This document shows, one piece after another, positions 1-11,892 of a stretch of 64,000 nucleotides of DNA; the stretch's first letter is position 1; each line of letters starts with the position of its first letter. The notes below the pieces were generated by a model. That model did not search any database and was not told the DNA's origin. It worked only from the letters and a program-made list of their open reading frames with translations. The stretch comes from Ceratopteris richardii (Eukaryota; Streptophyta; Polypodiopsida; Polypodiales; Pteridaceae), in the NCBI GenBank assembly GCA_020310875.1, contig CM035417.1, positions 110,539,648-110,603,647 of the forward strand, written 5' to 3'. The position numbers and the translations under genes are program-made.

Positions 1-165
1 TTCGATACACATATGTATAATTTGGCCTTACTTTCATAACATGTGTATGTATATGTGTGTGTATGTTTATATGTATATATGCATTCATGTATATGTCTCT
101 ATGTATGTTTGTATTTATATGTGTATGTGTATGCATGTATATATATAAATAGATAGAAAATTAAA
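1..165. repeat. (TATG)n/(TGTA)n degenerate microsatellite
   Basis: Alternating pyrimidine/purine tract built from tatg, tgta and atat words, of the same kind as the long tracts at 7030-7450 and 9141-10100. No coding signal is seen. It probably belongs to an intron of the minus-strand gene in the CACTA-like element that covers the left part of the window. Confidence 0.8.
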
Positions 166-295
166 AATTATACCTTAATAGTGCTGAAATAGATACATTA
201 CTCCATCCAAAATGATTTTGAAGATTGAGAATAAGTAAGCTTGCACTTAGTCGTGTCAAGCGACTTCCTTCATATACATGCTTTAGACATTCCTC

Positions 296-556
296 TCAAA
301 GATATTTCTCATTTTTAGAAATATTAATGGTCTCACTATCATTTTGATACCAATCCTCAATAAAATCTGCCATGCCATCATCTTCATCATTGTCACACAA
401 ATCTTGTACTTTATCTTCTTTTGAATATAGGTCTGTCAACCTTACATATTCTAGAGGATCACTTTGCGTAGCCTCCTCATAGAAGCTTTTGATAAACAAT
501 GTCTTATTGGAAACTTTGAATGGTGGTGGAATATCATCAACATCATACATTGGAAT
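296..556 (-). CDS. unidentified acidic 3'-terminal exon
   Basis: An open frame of about 86 codons follows a good splice acceptor (minus-strand gtgtgtag before ATTCCAATG, boundary at 556) and ends in a stop at 296-298. It may start with the internal Met of MYDVDDIPPP or be entered by splicing. The product is acidic (LCDNDEDDGMADFIEDWYQND) with no family I recognise. It lies 40 bp left of copia-1. Removing copia-1 puts it about 160 bp downstream of the SET-like exon (5788-6540), so it may be a later exon of that gene or of an alternative transcript. The SET-like frame has its own stop before it, so the link is unproven. Confidence 0.35.
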   Translation of the reverse strand: MPMYDVDDIPPPFKVSNKTLFIKSFYEEATQSDPLEYVRLTDLYSKEDKVQDLCDNDEDDGMADFIEDWYQNDSETINISKNEKYL

Positions 557-600
557 CTACACACATGAATAAAAACCATTAGTATTCCATAAATGAATGA

Positions 601-829
601 TGTTGGAGTTAGATGTCTATGGAAGCACACGAACAACACAAGGAAGAAGAAGAAGCTTGGATCCCAACACACAATACTGAATGTATTACTAGAGAATGTA
701 CAAAGTTAACTAGCCCGTTAGGGCAATAGGCATATATACAAGCTGGGGAAAAAAACCTCCTAAAGAAGGAAAAAAGTGCCCCAGCAGTCCTAGTGTGTTC
801 ACACACATCACTACCTAAATATATCAACA
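601..829 (-). repeat. copia-1 3' LTR
   Basis: 229-bp LTR, TG...CA termini, in minus-strand element orientation. The adjacent polypurine tract lies at about 831-841. The AATGA target duplication lies immediately outside at 596-600. Confidence 0.93.
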
Positions 830-903
830 AATCCCCCCTTGGAGTGATGCGGTGAAAAAGGAGCTGACACTCATGTATAAGGAAGTGCCAAGCTATGTGG
901 AAA

Positions 904-3900
904 TCACTCCACAAAAGGAATTAATCCCAAAGCTTTGCAAAAAGCTTCAAACTTCTCCCTAGGCAGAGCCTTCGTGGAAAGGTCTGCAATGTTCTCTTGC
1001 GTGGGCACATATGCCAAGCTGATCTCCCCAGTAGAGAATCTCTCCCTGACATAATGATAATGCACCTCAATGTGCTTAGTGCCAGCATGGAACATAGGGT
1101 TCCTCGCAACTGCCAATGCACTCTAACTATCACTGAAGATGGTGGTGGCAGAAGACTGACCAACACCCAAATCAGCCATAAGGCATCTGAGCCACACACA
1201 CTCAACAGCCACTATGAAAGCTACCCTATACTCAGCCTCACAACTGGAAGTGGCCACAGTAGGTTGCTTCTTGCTCAACCAAGATATACATGAGCTAGCA
1301 AGCATGAAGCAAAAGCCACTAGTGGACACACGAGTGTCATAGCATACCAACCCAATCAAAGTGAGAAAAAGCATGCAAATCTGATGGTAGTGATCCCCCC
1401 TTGGGATAAAACAACCCAAGTAGCCGAGTACCACTCAAGTAGCAAAAGATGTGCTTAACCGCCTACCAATGCTTGACTCCTAGGCAATGCATAAACCTTC
1501 TCATCTATGAGACAACAAACTGAATATCTGGCTGACTAATGCGTAAGTAAAGCAAGCATCCTACAGCCTGCTGATATAGAACGGCATCAAATGCATCTCC
1601 AACATCATGAAGACTCACTCATGAGCCTATCTCCATAGGAGTGGCAATAGGTTTACAGTCCTCAAGGCTAAAATGCTGCAATAATGTGTCAATATATTTT
1701 GTTTGACACAAAGTCATTCCATCATCAACGTGCACAAATTGAATGCCCAAATAATGATGCTAATGCCCCAAATAAGACATCTCAAATGAGGCATGTAAAT
1801 CAGCCTTGAAATCAGCAATATGCTTCTCATGAGGACCAGTGAGCAGCATGTCATCAACAAAAACCACAATGATCAAAAGTACATCATTAGCACACTTAAC
1901 ATATAAGGTGCTTTCAGTTGGACTGTTCTCAAAACCATGTGCGATCAAATAGGTATGTATCTTTTCATACCAAGCACGTGGTGCTTGCTTTAAACCATAT
2001 AATGCCTGCTTTAACCTGCACACCTGGTTTTCATGCCCTTTCTACACAAAGCTGTGAGGCTGAAAAATATACACTTCTTCATGCAAGTCACCATTCGGAA
2101 ATGATGTTTTAATGTCCAACTGATGTGCATTCCAACCATGATGAGCTGCAAGTGCACAGATGCTACGAAGAGTAGTCATTCGACAAGTAGGAGCAAAGGT
2201 TTCATCAAAATCAATGCCTCTTTCCTGCACATAACCCTTTGCAACTAGCCTAGCCTTATACCTATCAACTGTACTATCAGGGTTATGCCTCAGCTTGTAT
2301 ACCCACTTAGTGCCAATGGCGTTCTTATGAGGAGGCAAGTCACATAAGGACCAAGTACCATTCTTCATTATAGCATCATATTCAAATTGCATAGCAGCCA
2401 TCCAATTTTCTGAATTTTGTGCTTCATCAAACAAAACACGCTAAGTCTCATCACAGAGACTAGGTGCAGCCAGAGCATAGCAATCTGATGCAAAAGAGGC
2501 ACTATGAGATCCTAATCGAGTATGATATGATAGAGGTGCATCTAATTTGTTGTCATGCAAAGTCTGCACCAGCCATTTTGGCATAGTTTTTGCCTCCTCA
2601 ATATCAACTCTCTCATCAACAAGTGCATCATGTAAATCTGCATAAAAAATGGGATGATTTGCATCATCACATGAAACCTGCAAAGGCTGAGAAGTTGCAT
2701 CATTAGGACCATCACTAGACTGTCGAGCTGTAAAAAGAGGCAACAAAGTATCATACATGTCTTTGGAGCTAACAGATTTCTCCTTATTACATGAAAGCAA
2801 TGGCTGAATAGCATCTTCCACAAGAACAACATCATGGCTAACCAGAATGCATTTAGTCTGTGGATGATACAAACGATTTTAGTTTCAGAACTGTACCCAA
2901 CAAAAATACATTTTACTGCTTTATCATCCAATTTTTTGTGATGTTTCTCAAGCACTAATGCATATGCCAAACAACCAAAAACACGCAGATGAGCAACAGA
3001 TGGCTTACGATCATGCCAAGCCTCATATGGAGTGAAAGAGTACAGTGCTTTAGTGAGACACGTGTTAAGTACATATGCTACACACATGACAACCTCAAGC
3101 CAGAAACTATGTGGTAAAGCCTGACTCTTGACCATACACCTTGTCATCTCCATGAGTGACCTGTTCTTTCATTCATCAACTCCATTTTTTTTGAGGTGTA
3201 TATGGCACGATACATTGGTGTTTTATCCCACGTTCAGCCAAAAATGCATTGAAATCAGAGGACATATATTCCACCCCTCGATTAGAATGGAGGGTGCCCA
3301 TTTTACATGCTGATAGATTTTCGGCCAAACTCAAAAACTATTTGAAGCACATGAACACTTCACACTTTGCCTTCAATGGATATACCCATGCATGCCTGGA
3401 AAAATCATCGATGAAAGTCATGAAGTAAAGATAATTTCCAAAAGAAGATGTCTGCATAGGACCACAGACATCACTATGTACAAGCTACAATTTCTGAGTT
3501 GCTTGAACAGAACCATCTTTTGGAAAGGAGGAATGCTGCATTTTGCCCTAAATACAGCCTTCAGAAACATGTCTTCCAGGTGCCTCAAGTTTGGGCAAAG
3601 ACAAAATGATTTCAGGTTTCTGCAGGGACAGAAAACTAGAAAAATTCAGATGAACAAAGCGTACATGCCAAAGCTTTGCATCTAACATAGCCTGAGAATC
3701 ATGTACTACACATGTTAAATCATTTACAGATCTTTCATAGTCTATGAGATTATATAGCCCACGACATAAAATGTGAGAAGCAATAATCACATCGCCATTT
3801 GACAGACCATGAACTGTACATCTATCATCAACAAATTTCACAACCAAGCCAATCTTGGCTAATGCAAAAACTGATAACAGATTTTTCTTGATCCCTAGCA

Positions 3901-3970
3901 TAAACAAAGCATCTGATAAATTGAAAGAACTACCATCAACAGTAGTCAAAATAATCTTACCAACTCCCAT
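904..3970 (-). pseudogene. copia-1 pol remnant (integrase, RT, RNase H)
   Basis: Decayed polyprotein in several short frames. From 3970 down come the pre-integrase domain (LWHVRFVHLNF), integrase remains (much of the core lies outside any open frame), the copia RT with LDIKTSFPNGDLHEEVY and VFVDDMLLTG (the YVDD box is read FVDD), then RNase H (TSSCEAEYR) and the C-terminal tail ending near GLIPFVE at 904. Frameshifts and stops separate the pieces at 3548, 2542/2872, 2434, 2023 and 1434. Order and spacing match copia-2. It cannot encode a functional polyprotein. Confidence 0.9.
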
Positions 3971-3994
3971 AACAGTATAAGAGGAGTTCTTGGC

Positions 3995-5164
3995 TCATGT
4001 AACAGTATTCCCTCTAGGGGCAAGCTCGAGTGAAGAGAAGAAACTGCACTGCAAGGCAATATGTTTGGTTGCCCCACTATCAAAGTACCAAACATTTGAG
4101 TCTACTGCAAATATGCACTGCTCATGAGAAGATGGGTCATAACTTGAAACAGTAGTAAATGCCCATTCTTGTTCTTGCACAAGATTAGCAGACTCTGTTT
4201 TTGGTGTAGAAGCCTCTACAACAACCATTCCAGCCTCTTTCTTCTTTGCCTCTTTAGCAGCCAGTTTTGGATCGTTCTTTATGATATGATCATGTACTTT
4301 ACAGTACTTGCAAAACAATTTCTGCTTTTTTGATTTCTTTTCATCTTTGTCCTCCCCCTTCGATTGTGCAAAATTAGCAGATTTGTGCTTACTAGTTGAA
4401 GAGCTCCATTTTCCTTTGCCCTTCTGAAAAGCCAGGAAAGCTTGATCTGCAACATGCATAATGGACCTATTCTGCCTAGACTGATCCTCTTGGAATAGAA
4501 CACAGACTAACTCCTCAAATGACAAGGCATTTGGATTTCCTTTCATCATCAACCGAAGAGTAGAAGCAAAACTTTGATATGAATCAGGAAGACCATTCAA
4601 AACGGTCTGCACAAGTGAGGTATCTGGTATAACCTCATCAGCAGAAATCAACTGTTCCTTCAAGTCTTTCATCTTTGTTAGAATATTGTCCATAGAATCG
4701 TCTTCATTCATGTGCTCACTCTCCAAGTGTTTTCGGAGGTAAGCAACACGAGCCTCATTCCTAGCTTGGTACAATGTGGTAAGTGTATTCCAAGCATCCT
4801 TAGCTATTATGCAAGAGCAAATGTGAGGAATAATGGCACATTTGACAGACAAAGCTATCAATGCATGTGAATGGGCGTCTCTGCCATCCCAACAAATTTT
4901 CTCTGCACTAGGTGCAACAAAAACTACAGCACAAACAGTAATATGCAGAATATCATCATCTTCGACACCTTCTACATCAGCTTCAATACCTGCAGTTGTA
5001 ACAATTGCACGTGTGATAGGACATTTTTCAACACCCTGCACAATGTTCCACGTTCCCTTTGCAACCAATACATGTCGCATCATATAAGCCCATAATGGGT
5101 AGTCGGTGCCATCTAACTTCTCCTCAACAACCAGCATACAGAATACATCACTGCTTTTAGCCAT
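3995..5164 (-). pseudogene. copia-1 gag plus start of protease
   Basis: Open for 389 codons from a Met at 5164 (KSSDVFCMLVVEEKLDG). It carries the copia gag (UBN2-like) region, a lysine-rich stretch, a zinc knuckle and the protease motif YFDSGATKH. The knuckle reads CKYCKVHDHIIKND: the last Cys of the CX2CX4HX4C pattern is replaced by Asp, which should weaken RNA binding. A TGA at 3995-3997 stops translation soon after the protease active site, where copia-2 reads Cys. Confidence 0.9.
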
Positions 5165-5428
5165 GGACAGTGACTAAAATACCTTGATGTAGAGAATTGA
5201 TTGTATCTCAAAAGTTGAACAGAACCGCCGAGACGAATTTTGCTAAACCTGTAGCAGACTTCAATACGCTTGTATTGGCGAATCGAAACTGGTATATACC
5301 TGTGGCACAAAAGGACAAAATAGCCTACACGAGCGCTGTTATAGTGTGCTCGGAGGCCAAAATGAGCATGCGATTCTGAGACTGCAACCGAAAAGGTGTC
5401 AATGATGCCGTAGATGAAGCGACGACCT

Positions 5429-5440
5429 GCTCTGATACCA
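5429..5440 (-). other. copia-1 primer-binding site (tRNA-Met)
   Basis: Minus-strand TGGTATCAGAGC, two bases inside the 5' LTR. It is complementary to the 3' end of plant initiator tRNA-Met, the usual primer of plant copia elements. Confidence 0.93.
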
Positions 5441-5442
5441 AT

Positions 5443-5671
5443 TGTTGGACTTCGACGTCTGTGGAAGCACGTGAACAACACAAGGAAGAAGAAGAAGCTT
5501 GGAGCTCAACACACAATACTAAATGTATTACTAGAGAATGTACAAAGATAAGTAGCCCGTTAGGGCAATAGGCACATATACAAGTCGCGGGAAAAAAACC
5601 TCCTAAAGAGGGAAAAAAGTGCCCAATGTTCCTAGTGTGTTCACACACATCACTACCCAAATATCTCAACA
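5443..5671 (-). repeat. copia-1 5' LTR
   Basis: 229-bp LTR; begins TGTTGGACTTCG and ends ATATCTCAACA. Followed by the AATGA duplication at 5672-5676. Roughly 10% diverged from its partner. Confidence 0.93.
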
Positions 5672-5787
5672 AATGAAAAGTAAACTTTAAACATAATGAA
5701 ATATGTAAGTTATTCATAAAAGAAATGGAAATTAGAGTTTTTCAATGCAACACTGGCTAGGTGGATAGAAAATTTTTTATTTTGTCT

Positions 5788-6540
5788 CTAGCTAGAAGGT
5801 GCTTTTGGAGGTCTACACCATCCATAATTCACTAATAATTCATCACCATCATGATGAAGTAATAGCATTGACAACTGTGTATCTTGCTACATCTCTACTC
5901 ATGTATGTTGATTCATGACTATTTTCACGCTCCTCAAATGTACAATTAGTCTTTGAACTATTATGTAACCCTCGACTACTATTTATTGAACCTGCTATAT
6001 TTTTGTGCCTGTAAGGTCTTCCATCAATATATAATCTTTCATTTTCTGCATGTGAAATCCCTCTACTAGTAAAGGACGCTGCATTCAAGGATACTCCATA
6101 AGTACTCATGCTTTGAACATAACGTCCAAGTTGATGCCAATCTCCCCATCCATATATAGGACCACAAAATGGCATAAGAGTGATTTTAGAGTCCGAAGGA
6201 ACATACAAATCCTCTACAATAAAGAGACCACGACCAACACTACTAGTAGTGGATGGAACAATCATATATTGATTACCCCAAAAGTTAAAAACCTCTCCAC
6301 CTAAAGGAAGTGGTCCTCTACTCCATCCTCCATATCTTCTTCTATCATATGGTTGTACCAGAGAATGATCACGAGCTGATAATGGATAATCTCCAGATGC
6401 TTCAGTCTCTAAACCAGGAGGTAGATGATTTCTAGAAACCTCTTCTTGTAATTCATGAATAGCAAGTCCATGACATGTATGAGGTATATTATCATTATGA
6501 GTATGAGAATTATTATTATCATCATCATCGAGAAAATATT
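5788..6540 (-). pseudogene. SET-domain-like protein (broken)
   Basis: A minus-strand frame open to about 6570. It has a polar leader rich in Asp, Asn and His, then motifs in SET-domain order: GRGLF, an ile-rich strand ending in CGPIYG, IDGRPYRHKNIAGSIN (the SET pseudoknot NxxxxIN strand), TNCTFEE, and, in another frame, GDELLVNYGW, the classical C-terminal ELxxxYG. SET domains are lysine methyltransferases using S-adenosylmethionine. The canonical NHS is read here as NSS, so activity is uncertain. A one-base frameshift separates the main frame (in-frame TGA near 5849) from the GDELL part, whose stop is at 5788-5790. The only plausible acceptor (about 6541) does not join the upstream exon in phase. 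It is therefore called a probable pseudogene. Confidence 0.6.
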
Positions 6541-6619
6541 CTTGTATATCAACAATAATTTGATTTTTTATATGGTTTTAAAAAAAATAATGACATTAAT
6601 TTATAGAAAGAATACAAAC

Positions 6620-6846
6620 CCAATCATTATCACATTGACGAGGTGATGGTGCATGCTCAAAAGTACCATACTCTGCCTCATGTTCAATACATTCCAATTG
6701 TGGTCTTTGATACATGCCATAGAAAAACTTACACCAATATACAATATGCTCTTGATAGTAAAGTTCATCATAATTCCTATCAGAGGACACATGTGAAGTC
6801 ATTGCATGGGTAGGAGGTGGTGGAGTGCCCTGTGATTGATCAAAAT
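6620..6846 (-). CDS. exon of unidentified minus-strand gene
   Basis: 227-bp exon bounded by acceptor taatcag (above 6846) and donor GTTTGT (6619 downward). It is open throughout and in phase with the exon at 6926-6985: the junction codon is T|AT. The product begins FDQSQGTPPPPTHAM, continues through an aromatic-rich stretch (YWCKFFYGMYQRP) and ends near RQCDNDW. No known domain is recognised. Its first 45 bp resemble the neighbouring exon 6926-6985. The next exon downstream is presumably the SET-like one. Confidence 0.5.
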
Positions 6847-6925
6847 CTGATTATAACAATAAGAAAACATATATCAGTTATGTATCTTTCAAATATATCT
6901 AAAAGTAAAAGTTTGATATACTTAC

Positions 6926-6985
6926 AATATATAGTCCTTGCATGATGAGGAGACAGTGGTAGAGTTTCGTTTGATTGACCAAAAG
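6926..6985 (-). CDS. small exon of unidentified minus-strand gene
   Basis: 60-bp exon with acceptor atttgcag and donor GTAAGTAT. Translated in the phase set by its neighbours it reads FGQSNETLPLSPHHARTIY. It splices in phase with 10156-10198 (T|CT) and 6620-6846 (T|AT). Sequence similarity to the start of the 6620-6846 exon suggests exon duplication. Confidence 0.5.
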
Positions 6986-7029
6986 CTGCAAATAATGGTA
7001 TTAGATATTAATAATCTGATTATTTACAT

Positions 7030-7876
<847 letters not shown>

Positions 7877-8298
7877 GCGTGTGTGTGTGTGTGAGTATGT
7901 GTATGTGTGCATGTATGTATGCGTAAGTGTATCGATATGTGTATGCACATGCTATATGTGTGTGCATATATGTGTATGTATTTTGATTCTTTTTTTTTGT
8001 TTGAGATTAAAATAACAGTAGATATTCTATGGTGGAAAAAAATAACCTAACATATCACCTGAGACATGGCAGTTTTTTCGTAGACAACTACATCTTCTGG
8101 AGTCATTTCCTCAGTAGAGGGTATAAAAATTAATATTTTATATTTATAATTCCCATATGTTTTATTTTACATTTAATTTATGTATTTTTATTCTATTAAA
8201 TAAACACACTACTGCAAAGAAGAGAATTGAGTTGGGTCACATATAACACTTAGGTCAAATGGGCCATCATGGTTTTGTAGCTATATTTGTAAGTATAT

Positions 8299-8698
8299 GT
8301 GTTATTGAAAGTATATTTTTTATTTAAATATGAAATCGACTATGCTACACATTTTGGATATTGGCGTTTGGGCGAGTATATACGAAATCATCCAGATGCT
8401 TTTGTCAGTATTATTAAATTTCATATAGTTATTTTATTTTTATGGATGTTTTGTATGTTTTACTTATTTATTTTTGTTATATGTAATACATGAATATTAT
8501 GGAGAGGCAGATATGGATGAGGTGGAGAGACAAACACAAGAGGGAGGATCTCAATCGTCACAGCGTGCTCGCACCACTACCCATGATGCCACTACAAATA
8601 CATCAGATCATGCGGATGATCGTGATGATGAGGATGAGGATGAGGATGAGGATGAGGCTCCTGATGATGAGGATGATTTTGATGATGATCATGATTAG
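8299..8698 (+). CDS. possible plus-strand gene end with acidic tail
   Basis: Between (AT)n blocks the plus strand carries two coding-looking pieces. The first (about 8320-8405) reads [19 protein letters not shown] and on to HPDAF. The second (about 8513-8698) begins [12 protein letters not shown] and ends in an almost pure Asp/Glu tail before TAG at 8696-8698. A splice between them is possible (donor near 8407, acceptor near 8512) but not certain. Acidic C-terminal tails of this style occur in plant transposases and chromatin proteins. No domain is recognised, and orientation is opposite to the exons around it. Confidence 0.3.
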
Positions 8699-8725
8699 GA
8701 TTCTTTATTATGACATTGGATATAT

Positions 8726-8888
<163 letters not shown>

Positions 8889-9025
8889 GTTCATTCCAGT
8901 TATGTTTTGAATTGTGTCTATGGTATTAACTAATGAAAAGTCTTGTTGTAATGTTTTTTATTATTGTTTATATTTAGCATGTGTTTTATTACTTAAATTA
9001 TATAATTCATTCATAGTTATGTGTG

Positions 9026-10100
<1,075 letters not shown>

Positions 10101-10155
10101 ATTAATGAAAATAAAACAATTCAAATGATATATAAAGAATGGAAATTGTACTTAC

Positions 10156-10198
10156 AATATTTAGCCATATTTTTTGCTTGGTTAACTTCTTGAATGAC
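10156..10198 (-). CDS. small exon of unidentified minus-strand gene
   Basis: 43-bp exon with acceptor ctattgcag (preceded on the minus strand by a long CT tract) and a perfect donor GTAAGT. It reads VIQEVNQAKNMAKY and leaves one base that completes a Ser codon with the exon at 6926-6985. It is the most upstream exon I can define. The intron after it is about 3.2 kb and almost all microsatellite. Confidence 0.5.
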
Positions 10199-10203
10199 CT
10201 GCA

Positions 10204-10204
<1 letters not shown>

Positions 10205-10240
<36 letters not shown>

Positions 10241-10320
10241 AAAAGAGAAAGAGAAAGAGAGATAATTCAAAGAGAAAGAGCTAGAAAGGAGAGAAACAGA
10301 GAGAGAGAGAGACAATAAGA
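10205..10320. repeat. (GA)n microsatellite
   Basis: GA-rich tract; on the minus strand it is the CT-rich region just upstream of the 10156-10198 exon. CACTA-2 has an equivalent (GA)n at 36993-37085 near its leader exons. Confidence 0.9.
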
Positions 10321-10439
10321 TAGAGAGTAGACAAAAGAACAATTCAGCAAGTGATTATTTCAGCTCGTAAGTGTAGCACAATTGTGAAGGTTGGAGAGCT
10401 CTTCGATCAGATGCGTGTAGATGCTTATTGAAGAGCCTC

Positions 10440-10775
10440 CAACATTTTTATTTTTTTGGTAAAACAACCGTCATATAATCGTTGCTAAACCATCGTATAT
10501 GCGTGGTCAAAATGTGTCCCATAAGAGATGCTTTTTAAAATAATTTATGCAATGCAAAAAGCGTTGCTTATGCGATGCTTTTTTATTTTATCGCTTTAGT
10601 GACGCTTAGTGCTACTATCACAATGCACGTCGCTTTACATTTCGAAACGAACATCGAAGGTTTCATCGTTAATCGATGGCAAGCGCTCGATGCTCCTTGT
10701 GATGCTTGGTGCAATTATATAGTGACGAAATTGTGTCGCATTAACTGTCGTTATGCACCCCTATTCCTTGTAGTG
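10440..10775. mobile_element. right terminus of a CACTA-like element (CACTA-1)
   Basis: The plus strand ends in CCTTGTAGTG at 10775; read inward on the minus strand this is CACTACAAGG, the hallmark CACTA terminus. The 300 bp inside are rich in CG-containing repeats (gcgatgc, cgttgc, atcgt, gacgaa), unlike the AT-rich surroundings, as expected of subterminal transposase-binding repeats. The partner terminus lies outside the window to the left or is lost, so the target duplication (GGA would be the right copy) cannot be checked. Everything from 1 to 10775, apart from copia-1, is plausibly interior. Confidence 0.6.
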
Positions 10776-10785
10776 GGAGGAGAGT

Positions 10786-11587
10786 GTTGGGTTGTAGGGT
10801 GTCCATGCATCCTCTTTTTTGCATGAGAACCCTCCCTTGATCATGAAAATAACCCTCTTTGTAAATATTTAGAGTTTCACATGAGAACTCCCTCTTAGGA
10901 TACTTTTTAATATTTCTCCAAGTAAGGCTTTGGAAGCTTGTAAATATTCATCTTTTTGGAAGATATGTAGAAAAATCATCACACACGTATTTCTTTGGAG
11001 AAATGGTTGTTAGAGGGAATACTTGCCAAGATTTATCTTAAAGATATGTTAGTTAATCACATGCTCCCTTTTTGAATAGTCATAGGAGCACATGGGGAAA
11101 ATAGCTTAGCCTATAAATATAGAAGCTCATTTTTGGGAAAGGGAGCTTTTGGCTCAACATGAGCTGCATGTACATATCTTGAAATGAATGGAAGAACTCT
11201 TTTACTCTTAGAGTTTGTGCATTTTGTATTTTGTCTTTGAGTGTGAGAGTGAGGTGTGTGTGCATGCTTGCCTCTCCCATGTGTGTGAGTAGAATGTGTT
11301 GCAATTCTTGTATTTTACATTTTTGCACAAGGATCCTTGATGAACTTCCTCTCCATGTTCTCAAGGGTTTGTGGCATAGCTTGGAGCTGATGGTCACCCA
11401 TCAAGATTAATCTAAACCATGGATTTCAAGCATCTAAAGGCTCAAGAAATTTCCATTTGAAAATTCAAATAAAAAATCTATTAAATACTATTCTATTTGA
11501 GAATACCACTAGTGTTATATCCCTTTGATAACTTAGATTATGCATTTTAATCCCTAAAAATTAGGAATCCTTACAGGGCCTATTAGA
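10786..11587. other. no gene; possible LTR-like sequence
   Basis: AT-rich, with no supported ORF. It starts with TGTTGGGTTG at 10786, has a TATA-like cctataaatatag near 11111 and stop-rich sequence after it, which together resemble an isolated plus-strand LTR. No partner or target duplication was found, so this is only a suggestion. Confidence 0.25.
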
Positions 11588-11818
11588 TGTTGGAGATAGA
11601 CGTCTGCGGAAGCACGCGAACAGCACAAGGAAGAAGAAGAAGCTTGGAGCACAAACACACAATACTGAATGTATTACTAGAGAATGTACAAAGATAAGTA
11701 GCCCATTAGGGCAATAGGCGTATGTACAAGCCGGGGGAAAAAAACCTCCTAAAGAGGGAAAAAAGTGCCCCGGCGGTCCTAGAGTGTTCACACACATCAC
11801 TACCTAAATATATCAACA
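11588..11818 (-). repeat. copia-2 3' LTR
   Basis: 231 bp, TG...CA. The polypurine-type sequence on the minus strand (ctagtggggatt) abuts it at about 11819-11830. Confidence 0.95.
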
Positions 11819-11892
11819 AATCCCCACTAGGAGTGATGCGGTGAACAAGGAGCTGGCACTCATGTATAAGGAAGTGCCAAGCTATGTGGAAA

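Larger units (their letters stand above)
601..5671 (-). mobile_element. copia-1: complete, decayed Ty1/copia element
   Basis: Two 229-bp LTRs (601-829 and 5443-5671) begin TGTTGG and end TCAACA. They are flanked by the 5-bp duplication AATGA (596-600 and 5672-5676). The element reads on the minus strand: tRNA-Met primer-binding site next to the right LTR, gag, protease, integrase, RT, RNase H, then a polypurine run (minus-strand aaggggggat, about 831-841) next to the left LTR. By eye the LTRs differ at roughly 22 sites (about 10%), so this is the older, better-aged relative of copia-2. It landed within the CACTA-like element, between the SET-like exon and the 296-556 exon. Confidence 0.95.

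Noticed and set aside
8059..8109. A 51-bp minus-strand exon candidate (EMTPEDVVVYEKTAMSQ) between acceptor ctactgag and donor GTGATATG.
   Set aside because: Including it between 10156-10198 and 6926-6985 creates a TGA at the junction, while skipping it keeps the frame. It may be an alternative exon, but there is no support.
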